NCBI GenBank assembly: GCA_903813345.2
Contig: CAIIXF020000003.1
Location: 11,236,931 to 11,300,930 of the forward strand
Origin: Owenia fusiformis
Lineage: Eukaryota; Annelida; Polychaeta; Sabellida; Oweniidae
Direction of reading: 5' to 3'
Length of the DNA: 64,000 nt
Positions 36,601 to 48,600 of this stretch are shown here, in pieces; the first letter of the stretch is position 1; each line of letters starts with the position of its first letter. The notes under the pieces were generated by a model. It was not told the origin of the DNA, ran no database searches, and saw only the letters and a program-made list of their open reading frames with translations. The position numbers were made by a program, and so were the translations under genes.

Positions 36601-39600
36601 CCCGCTCGTGTTCCTCCATGACGGACCAACAAGCTCCATATCTAAAATGATTGCTTCGAGTGATAAAATGATGATCATAAAAGGATGGTGGTGCAGTCCA
36701 CTTGTTTATATATAATGAATGGTAACATGAACTACCATTAGTGCCATCTTTATATCGGCCTAAAACCTTGAAAGTGCATTTATGTTTTCAGGTTGAAGTC
36801 TACAATTTTTAACAGATTAATCTACAATGCTCTACAAGTATACATTGCATAGACCTACTGAATACGAATCCTATGGTATAACTGCTTATGCTGAAGACAG
36901 CCGTACAGAACCTCAAGATGGTGAATATCGTAAAGTTGGGCGAAAACGCAGTCGCAAAAGAGAACACAACAGTCAATGCATAACACCCAATGATGGTGTA
37001 ACGTCTCCCAAATCTTGAATACAAAAATAAAATATGAGATGATTAACATGGGGTGATCAAATTTGGAGTAATGCCACGACTTTTTGTTATGGAAAATAGA
37101 ACAACTGGATATACCATGCAAAATGATGAAGCACAAATGGGCAACATTTGAAACAAATCGAAAACCTATTTCAATTCTTTTTTAGAGATGAATCTCAGCA
37201 TAATGTAATTTTGCATCTAAACACTTAGCTTGTATTCGCAAATGCAACTAACGCCTGTCGGCTACCGGATTAACCTGCTATTCTATGGGCAACTCATCTG
37301 AATATGAATAGTAATTGCCACAAGTCCATTCATATTTAAATGAGTTGGCCATAAAATAATAGATTAAACCGGTAGCCGGCAGGCGTTAGTTGCATTCGCG
37401 AATACAAGGCATGCCCGTAGCCAGCTTTTTGTAAGGGGGGGGGGGGGGGGGGGCTCGAACCCCCCCTACCCTCCCGCAAACCGCCCCCCCCAAAAGAAAA
37501 TTCCCCATGCTAAACCAAGCCCCTTTGTATTGTAAAGGACAGTGGCAGATCCGGAAGCTAACAAGGGGGGACACAGACTTCAAGTCAGGAAAAAATATCC
37601 GCGCTTGCGCGGAAAAACTTTTCAGGGCACTAAAACAAGAATTTGGGCCAAAATTTAGAAAATCTATGGCATGTTTTTTGAAAATTTGGCCTAACATTGA
37701 AAAAAATAAGGCCCAAAAAGGTCAAGTAATGGCCAAAAAAGCCCATTGAAGATTTATGGCCCGTTCTTTGAATATTTTGCCTAAAATTGAAAAAATAAGG
37801 GGCAAAAAGGTCAAGTAATGCCCAAAAAGGCCCACTATAGGCCCTTCAATATTTTTGGGCCGACATTTTTTTCTGGGCCAATCCTATGGCTGCGTGGAAA
37901 ACCTTTTAGGGCCCTAGAACCAAAATTTAGAAAATTTATGGCCCGTTTTTGAAAATATGGCCTAAAATTGAAAAAATAAGGCCCAAAAGGTCAAGTAAAA
38001 AGGTCAAGTAAAGGCCAACTAAAGAGGCCCTACAATATTTTTGGCCCAACATTTTTTTCTAAGCCCATCCTAGGGCCGTGCGTAAAATTTTAAAGGCCCT
38101 AAAACCCAAATTCAGGCGAAGTTTTTGAAAGTTTTTGGCCCGTTTTTTGAAAATTTAGCCTGAAATTGAAAAAAATAAAGCCCAAAAAGGTCAGGTAAAA
38201 AGGTCAAGCAAAGGCCAACTAAAGAGGCCCTACAATATTTTTGGCCCGACATTTTTTTCTTGGGCTATCCTAGGGCCGCGCATAAAATTTTTAGGGCCCT
38301 TTAACCCAAATTCGGGCCAAAATTTTGAAAATTTATAGCCCGTTTTTTGAAAATTTGGCCTGATATTGAAAAAAGTAAGGCCCAAAAGGTCAAGTAATGC
38401 CCAAATTCGAAAAACAATGCACAGTAATGCCAGTTTTTTAATCTTGATTGCCCAGTGAATGTGGGGAAGAGCAAGTTTTTCTTCAAGGAAGCAAAAAGGT
38501 AGGTCCACATTTTTTTAGGAGATATCGGGGGGGGGGGGGCTCGGACGAGCCCCCAGAGCCCCCCCTGGCTACGGGCCTGCAAGGTTCACCCCTCCATAAG
38601 TTTGGCAACCTTAGCTCCCCCATTGAACTACGTGTTAAAGCCTCTTTACTTCCTGCGATGAAAATACTTATACTATTGATTGAAACGTAATTTGACTTTA
38701 TTTCCAATACCTCCCAATTTTCTCAATTTTTTCCTCAATTACAATAGTTCGAAAATTGATGTTTTGATGAATTTTTGAAAATCGACATTCCCATGTTAAC
38801 CAATGGAAAATGGAAGGTTGTTTGCCTCAAGTCATGTGACAGAATATCCATCACTCTGAGTCCTTGCAAAAAATACAAGTTAGGTAGGCAATTGAATTTG
38901 CTAACTTTAACTTTAAAGTCCCCGTCTAAAGTTTGAAAATATTTTTTTATCATTCATTTACTATTTGTCAGGACTTAAAAAGTGATTTTAGAGATTTTTG
39001 AACAAAAAAATTTTTTTTGAAAAAAAAGTTGTGAGCATTTCATTTCTCAAATATTCAAATTTCCCGCCATTTTTCAAAAGAAGTTGAAATTTCTTAATCA
39101 TCAAATATTTCTTAATGCATTTCAAAAAGGATTATCTTTTTAACACCAATGCAAAGATTGAACAAACGACACACTATTTCAATAATAAAATGTCATATTT
39201 AATGGGCCACTTCAATGTTTTAGCTTATCAAAAATATTTTGAAACATTAGTGATGTCACTAAGGTAACAAACACTTTTTGAAAAAAATTGAATTTTTTTT
39301 TCGATGTCAATCTTTTCTAAATATGCTAGATTTTCATAAAAAAACAATGTTGATTGTCTAACCAGGTTAAAAGGAAGAATAAATTATGTTTTAGATATCA
39401 TTGTACCATTGGTTTCTATGAGAACTAAAATTTTGAAATGCATTTTTCTCAGAACCATTTTCATGCACTGATAAGTTCATTTCTCGCTTGTTTATCAACC
39501 GATTTTCTTAATTTTTTCGGCAGAAAACATGGGAGGATGAATGCTATGCATTGGTATTAATTGTGGCTAATTAGAAGATATGAATGACCTCTAAAAGTTG

Positions 39601-42600
39601 GTTTTAAATAAATTCACAAATTTTGGAACAAAAAGTCTTATCAAAAACCACTTTTTGAAATTTAAAAAAAAAGTTTCACATATCACACTTTGATAACATT
39701 GGGTAAGACTACAATATAAGCCAAAGTGGTTTAAACTTTACATGGGGCCTTTAACAAAAAATTGATACCTTTGTTCAGGATCAGCAAAGTTATAGGTCTT
39801 TAAAGTCAAAATTATTTTTCAAAAAACCTCTCCCATTGAAACAAGAGATCATTTTAAAAAATGAAGGCTCGTGTGAAGGAGATGTTTGCAGTGATGTAAT
39901 GAATTGTATTGATAAATAGGGATGCTTACTTTTAACGCGGTTGTAATTTACCGAGCGGCAAAAGTAGAAAAATTCGAACATTTTGAACATAGCCAAGGGA
40001 AAAGTAATAGTAAGCTGTATATTAGAAGAGACAGGTGCACAAGTCTGACTTAGACCACTTGTTAAGAGGGAGATTTCAACAATATCTAGTGTATTATTTT
40101 CAAAAAGCAATGGGCAGTTGATAGAAAATTGATAGTTTGTAGCTCTTACCTAAGATTGAAACAAAGTCAGATGAAATAGAGTGAATAATGCTGTCTAAAA
40201 GAGAGAATTTCTGAAAACCTACAATTACCAGGCAAGTTCAGTATCCAGAAAAAATGAACAAGTGATCTGATTGGTCACTGCTGACCTCCCTGACCTCCAA
40301 AAGTGACAATTTCTGTATTAACCAACCAAATCACTTGTTACAAATTTCAGCTTGCCAGGCAATTGTAGATATCCATAGTTGTTGTTTTATAAGCACTATT
40401 ATATGCAGTTTTAAGATAAAGATTTGAAAAAAACAATGATATAAGTTTGAAAAACACTTTAAAGAAGATTTTGGAGAGATTTGGGAATACAATTTGATAC
40501 TAGCTGAGACTAACATATTATTACTAACACATTATGTTAGTCTCAGATACCAGTAAGGAGAACTAGTGCCAAGACTAAAAATATTTGAAAATTTTTCAAT
40601 CTTACTTGTGCACCTGTCTCTTCTATATACAGCTTACTATTACTTTACCCTTGGCCTATGGTTTTGAACTGATTAAGATCTTTAACTTGTGAAGGTCTGA
40701 GTACCTGGACCTCTTAGAAAACATCCAAACATATCAAAAAGTGGAGATGGGTCAATTTGATTCTCGTTCTCCGAAGATATTAATAAAATAGTTAAATGTT
40801 TTTCACAATTATAAATCAAGAAGTCGCTCGTATTTCTGTCGTATTTAGGAAATCATGTTGCCGAAAATCAGTGCCCATAAAATAACAGTGTTCATGGTGT
40901 TGTTGTAAAATTGCGTATATGTCGTTTGAAACCCTCTCTAACTTTTGCTCGAGGAATTAACTCATTTTCATCAATAAATATTAACCCATCAGGTTTTCTA
41001 CTAGTAAACTAACGTTTAAACCTCAGTCCATTGTCATTATCACTTACTATTAAACCCAAGTGAGATATGGCTCTTGCCTCAGCACGAGCCAATAACACAG
41101 GAGGCGAAAAATGATTTTCAAAAATGGCTTTGAAGCTCACTAACTTTAGTATTCATCAAGTAAGTTAAACACTTAGTGTTCAAAAAAGTTAGACAATCCA
41201 ATTTTCTATATAAAATTATTTTTTGCTGAATCTTTTTGTGAACAGATATCATGATTTCTGATATGCCCCGAACCATTGGTTTACATGGGAATAACGATTT
41301 TCAAAAATTCATCAAAATCATCAATTTTCGACCTGTTGTAATCGAGGAAAAAAATTGGGAAATTTTGAAGGTATTGGAAATAAAGTCAAGTTACGTTTCC
41401 ATCAATAGTTATAAGTTATTTCATCGCAGGTTAAGTGAATAAAAATTCAAACGTAAAGAGGCTTAAACACGTAGTTCAATGGGGGAGCTAAGGTTACCAA
41501 ACTTGGGGAATGTAAGACACACAAGGATGATTAATAAAATTTCGCTGTTCTCGGCTTGTTCTCCAATTACACCTTAAATGACCCTTCCAGTTTCACCTAC
41601 ACCGTGATCAGCAGACTATGCCATTTAACATGTAATAAGGGAAGTTAACCTAAAAGGCCACTGAATTTGAAATAATTTACAAAGACGACGGCATATGGTA
41701 ATACAGTGTCCGTTGTCCCGTATCTCATTTTGATCGGTTAAATTAAAGACTTTATGTCGATGGTAGAACATAATTAACAGTATAAAGTATAAATTTTGAT
41801 TGATTGTTGTTCCAAAGGAATTTAGTCTATGTGCTCTATTAAACATACAGTTCGTGAAAATCTAATTGAAGCGACGGTAATGTCCGCCATTTGTGACAAC
41901 GGTATTTGACTTTACCGTTGCCAGGCTATTCCGGCGTGACTCTGTTCAAATAGACAAATGATTGCATTATTGCAAAAATCTTTAGTTTTCCTCAATAAGT
42001 ATATACTTGGGGTATTTTTAGAAAATAGGCATGACAAGGAATGATTTTTCTTGATTTTGAAGCAATTTTCGTCAAGATGAAGTAACCAAAGTAATTCCTA
42101 AATCTGATCCTGGATTTAACATGTTTAATTGCAATATAAATGACTAGTATGTGACTGAAATATAAAAAGTGTGACTCTAATGTTCTTTAACTTTACTGAC
42201 CTGTCGGCTATTTGTCCTGATATCAGTGTACCGACGAGATAGCCGGCCATGAACATGATATTTGTTAAATATATCATCCATTCATAATCACACACCAGGC
42301 CAAACTGAAATAAAAAACACATAAACAAGTATAAAATATGAAAAATGTAAATATATATAAATACAATATATACATATATACCTCATAATAGTACTAAGAC
42401 TATGACTACAGAAAATAAACTACCATTCACTCATAGCCCAACACCACCAAACTCGAAGCAACATACATGTACTACTCATAGCCCCATACAAACGCACCCG
42501 CAGCCACACACGACCACATTCAAAGCCTCACATGACCACACTCGTAACCTAATTATACAACACTCGCAACTCCATGCGACCACACTCGTAACCACACTCG

Positions 42601-45600
42601 TAATTCAACACTCCCAGATTCCCAGTCACACATGAAAACACTCGTAGCCACACATGACCAATCCGTAACCTCATTACAAGAGTACAATTATACTACACTC
42701 ATAGTTCCAGTACACGACCACACTCGTACTCTCGTAGACTCACATGCCCACACTCGTAACCCAACTATACAACACTCGCAACTCCACACGACCACACTCG
42801 TAACCTCATTACACGAGTACAACTATACTACACGCATTGTTCCAGTGCACGACCACACTCGTACTGTCGTAGACTCACATGACCACACTCGTAACCCAAC
42901 TATACAGCACTCGCAACTCCACACGACCACACTCGTAACCTCATTACACGAGTACAACTATACTACACTCATAGTTCCAGTGCACGACCACACTCGTACT
43001 CTCGTAGACTCACATGACCACACTCGTAACTAAACTATACAACACTCGCAACTCCACATGGCCACACTCGTAACCTCATTACACGAGTACAACTATACTA
43101 CACTCATAGTTCCAGTACACGACCACACTCGTACTCTCGTACTCTCGCAGACTCACATGCCCACACTCGTAACCCAACTATACAACACTCGCAACTCCAC
43201 ACGACCACACTCGTAACCTCATTACACGAGTACAACTATACTACACTCATAGTTCCAGTACTGCACCCGAGCCCGACATAAGTGCCTTACAAGCTGATGA
43301 CATGGATAATTGCACTCATAGATGAAATATTTAAAATATAACCATAGAAGTAGATGATGAATTAAAAACAGTTTCTCTTTTTATTTTGAGAAGGTGAAAT
43401 CTCAAATAATTGGTCAATTTGAAGCAAGTTGAAAAAGACATTAAGAAGGTTATTGAAGGTCAAATCTTTTTTGACCTTGAAAATGTAATAGAAGGTCAAA
43501 TTTAAAGTCAGATTTGAACTTCGGATAACTTGTAAATGATTTTGAAAAAAAGTCGACCTTTTACCCCTTTTTTATCTTGAAAAGGTCATTGAAGGTAAAA
43601 TCTTAAATGTAAAGTCAGATTTGAACTTCTGAAAACTTCTAGATGATTTTGAAAAAAATAAAGTCAATCTAAACAGTAATTGTTAAATTTTTTTAAAAGA
43701 CCTTTAATGACCTTGAGATGGTCATTGGAGGTCAAAACTCAAATCTTAAGTCAGATGCGAACTTCTGAGAACTTGTAGATGATTTTTAAAAATAATTGGT
43801 CAATTTGAAGCAAGTTGAAAAAGACCTTTTGACCTTGAGAAGGTCAAATCTTTTTTGACTTTGGGAATGTCATTTAAGGTCAAATCTATAGTCAAATTTG
43901 AACATTTAAGAACTTGTAGATAATTTAAAAAAAATGGTCAATTTGGAGCAAGTTGAAAAACGACCTTTTGACCTTTTTGACCTTGAGAAGGTTATTGAAG
44001 GTCAAATCTTAAATCTAAAGTAAGATTTGAACTTTTGATAACTTGTAGATGATTTTGAAAAAAAAGAACTTTTTTTAACCTTTTGTTACCTTGAAAAGGT
44101 CATTGACGGTCAAATCTTAAACGTAAAGTCAGATTTGAATTTCTGAAAACTTGTAGACGATTTTGAAAAAATTGAAGTCAGTCTAAACAATATTTGTTAA
44201 GTTATTTGAAGTTTTAAGAATTTGTTAGACGCCAACAGCCAACCGCCACCCGCCGATCACCAACCACCAATCGCCACAAAAAAACAGAGACCATAACAAC
44301 TACAAAAATCAGCAAAAACAAATACCATGTGACCATGACATGACATGATGATTTAAGATTGGGTGGAGCGGGGCGTTCATGGGTAAGTGCATCGTTCCCT
44401 TTTGAATGGAATTATAATATTTGAATAATGGGTTATCTATTAACATTGTATTTCAATTCATATAATTTCAATAGCAAGTCTCAAGCGAACACTTTGTAAA
44501 GAAGCAAAACAACAATACTATTGGCCGATCAAACAACACTGTTCAATCAAAATATTGTAGATGTTTGCATTTTGGATTTGTCTGCTGGTGTAAAAGCTAA
44601 TACCTCAGTCACATTTGCCTTTTATTTAGGCTGCAGATATCTCTCGATTTTGGGAAGCTGCAGCCGCCGTACGGTTACCGTTGGTCTCATGTGACTAAAG
44701 CACTATTACGTATCGAAGTCGTATATTGAATTTACTATTTTGACTGACTAATCTACATGTTTTGATTTGAAGTTACTGTTGTAGCAGGATGCTGACCCTT
44801 ACTTGTATTTATACGAAGGGTCACATGATATTTTTTTGTTTTTCGGCGTCTGTAACAAATGTCATGTAATGACATTTTGCATGTAAATGCTTGTTGTTTT
44901 CATTCCTTACCGTGCGGGCAAGACCATGGGCTTTCAATTAAAGTTGACAGCCCATGGCAAGACCCCTCAATTTCATATACTAAAATGAATTAACAATTAA
45001 CACCAAACCGAGATCTAGCCGAGATCAACAATGAAAATGGAAAAAGAATCGAGAAGAACAAAAAAGTCAGAACAGAGAAGTGAAATCATATCAAATCCTT
45101 TGAGATAAAGTTCAAGTTTATATTTCATTGTCAAATCAAGAAATGCGTATACCGCTACCAGTATAACTATACTGCATGTTAAATCCCTATCTAGGCCCAT
45201 TAAGCTGTCAACGCAAACATTAATGTGGTTTCATATTCCAGCAAACTGTAGAAGTTGCTTCTCAAAGCAGAATTAGGGTTTTGCTAAAATGTTACTGTAC
45301 ACAGAGAAATATACTTCATTTCCCATCATTTTGTTTTTGAGATAATAATGTTATTTATCTTATTTGACTTAGTTTGTTGACAAAATATAAATAAATAGAA
45401 TGCGTACTGTTAAAAAATCATTGTTAGATTATTTAAAAGGATGAGATTTCGTTGATTTATTTCTGAAAGGTTACTACACGCTAATATAAAGAGTTTACAG
45501 TAATAGTAATAGTAGAATAGTAGAAACCAAACTTTACATTCTAAATGTAGCAAACTTTATCATTTATATTATTTATCGAATCCATCTAGTCTTGGATCTA

Positions 45601-48600
45601 TCAATGGTTTTCAATGTAGTGTACTGTGAAAGAATGCTGGCTATCTCAAATATTTTCAACGTTCTTTTTAATCTATTTTGAGTGACAAATATTTCAGAAG
45701 AGGTTGATTAGATGATACAAAATAGTAAACTTTGCAAACTTTTGTTGTGAATTTATATCCTTTCGGTTGCAATTTTTGGTAATTTTTGATATTCTACAAA
45801 TACTGCACATATAGTGTGAGTGCACAGTAGGGTCAGCATTATAGTACCCCACACAAGTTTTTGATAATAACTTTAACCCGTGATTTGAACATTCCACCAA
45901 AATTGCTATATTGTTTCAATGAATATGATGTTAAAACTGTAGTGCATTTATGATTCAACCATGACAACACCTGGGCAACTAGATATCAAGCGCAAGTATA
46001 TTCCAAAATAAAGCTTTGTCAATGAACCTGTCTATGTATAGACAGACTACTGATAGACTATTCAAAAATACCATAAAGATCTACTTTAAACAGAGTGTTA
46101 TTGTTCAAATAAGTGATAAGTAAATAAAATTGTTTAAATCAATTCTAAATTTTGATTTTATGACGTCAAATTGGTTAAAAGCATTAATGACACCTGACCA
46201 GTGTGTTTCTATTGTTATTGATATTGAATTAAAATGAAAACAAAACTTTCCTATGTTGCCACTAGTTTATCTGTGTGCTAAATTTAATAACACATAGTTT
46301 AGGGTAGAATGTTAAAATCACGGGTCAAAGTTATTATCAAAAACTCGTGCGGGGTACTAGTGACTAGAAATTGAGCATTCTACACAGCTTTACATTTAAT
46401 TAACATAAGACTTTTCAATGTTTTGACCATTAGACATTTTAACAGTTAAGTATTCATGTTTATGCCTTATCAATGTTAAGTAGTTACACTCTTCCAAGAC
46501 TCCTACTGCAGACGTATCAGATGACAAACAAACTGGCTTAATCACTGATGATAAGGAAATTCTATACCGCTAGTGTAGCGGTATACGCTGCCATAGGAGA
46601 TTTCTTGATTTGGTTAAGTCTGTTATGGCCAATGCTTCCCTCTCATCTCTCCCTTTATATGCAATTTGATTTCACGTACTTGTAGTCTGACTGCTCAAAC
46701 TTTATACCTCTTTTTCAATATTGCATGTACACGCCTAACCATCGACAAGGTACAGTGACAAAATATACCGTAGTACACTTTAGATGTACCATGTCACTAT
46801 TTAACCGATTTGAAGCAAAGACAATGATGTAGGTTTGATGTCTTTAAAATATAATCTGAGGGATGCAAATGTCGTCTCAAAGTGTCGAAGATTCTTATGA
46901 GAATATGTTTCTTTAAACAGCACAATTAAGGTCTGTTGAAGATTTAACGAGTATGAACAATTTGGCTATAATTTAAAAAATCAAAAGTGTATGTTGTCAA
47001 CTCGAATGTACGTTGTCCCATTGAACTTACTCAATTCACACTTACTTACTCACAGTTAACCCTAATGCAGAGAACGTATTTTTCATAACACTAACAGACA
47101 CAGGCCCGTAAGACACTTTTCTCCAAGGGGGGTGCGGTTTTTAGCTTACTAAAGAGAATATAAAATTGTCATTTTTTTGCCGCGTAAATCAAATCGCGGA
47201 GGACAGAGGGGGGGGGGGGGGGGGTCAGTTACTCCCTATATTGGTTTGGAATTAACAAATGGATGCAACTTCCAAACGTTCCAATTGTTTTGTGGGGTGT
47301 GTGAGGATTGGTCTACTCCCCCTAGAAAATTTTACAGTTTTGAGATGCTATTTGGTGCTTTCTGGACACTTTCAAAGTGTAAGTTTCTAAGTAGTACGCC
47401 ACCACCACGGGAATAAGAGTTGAGTGAATAAAAACTGAGCATTCAGGGGGGTCTGGGGGTTCTCCCCCCAGGAAAATTTGGAAATTTGGTTGTATTTGGA
47501 GCGAATTTGCAACCATCTGGTACGCCTGTGCGTTATGAGTCAATAAGAAAAATGTGAATTTTTTTCAAATTCTTTTGGGGGTGTCAAAGAGGATGAGAGG
47601 GTGAAGTGGGGTGGGGTGCCAGTAGGGGAGCAAGGGGTTGTCCCCCAGAAACATTGACCATATCAAGGTGCTATTTGATGATGTCTGGGCACTTAAAAAA
47701 TGTCTGAGACAATACATGATATTCAGAATATTTTCTTTTGTTTTGTGGGGGATGTGAGGGGTGGCTAACTCTCCTAGAAAAAATTACAATTTAAATATGA
47801 TATTTGGTGCTTCTGGGCACTTTTAAAGTGTATTAGTCAATAAAAACATTGAAAAACAATCACAATTTTTTTCAAATTCTGGGGGTGTCAAAGGGGCGGG
47901 GAGGGGTGCCAGAGGGGGAGATGGGGCTGGGGTGCCAGAGGGGGAGAAAGTGTTTGTCCCCCATATCAAAATTTACAATATCAAGGTGCTATTCGATGAA
48001 GTTTGGGCAATTTTAAAGTGTCTGTGCCTAAAAGTGCCTATTTCCCAAGAAAATTTTACAATTTTAAGATGCTATTTGGTGCTTTCTTGGCACTTCCAAA
48101 GGGTATGAGTCAATAAAAAAATTTGAAAAATCTCATATCTCTTTTTGGGGGGGGGTGTTGAGGGGGGGGGTGTTGAGGGAGGGGGGCTGCTAGAGGGGGA
48201 TGTGGAGTGGGGATGCCAGAGGGCGAGTAAGTGTTAGTCTTCCAGAATCATTAACTTTATCAAGGAGCTATTTGATGATGTCTGGGCAATTTAAAAGTGT
48301 CTGAGACAATACATAAAACAAATTCAGAACTTTTCCATTGTTTTGTTTGGGGTGTGAAGGGTGGCCCACTCCCCCTAGAAAATTTTACAATTTTACGACG
48401 CTATTTGGTGCTTTCTAGGCACTTTCAAAGTGTATGAGTCAATTAAAGAATTTGAGAAAATCACAATTTTTTTTGAGGGGGGGGGGGGGTCAAGGGGGGG
48501 GGGGGGGGGCGCCAGAGGGGGGGGGTATGCAAGTGCAAGATGCAAGAGAGGGAGTAAGTCCCCCAGAAATACTAACTATATCAAGGAGCTATTTGATGAT

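Noticed and set aside
42632-43033. 133-aa His/Thr-rich ORF
   Set aside because: In-frame reading of the 135-bp tandem repeat in an intron.
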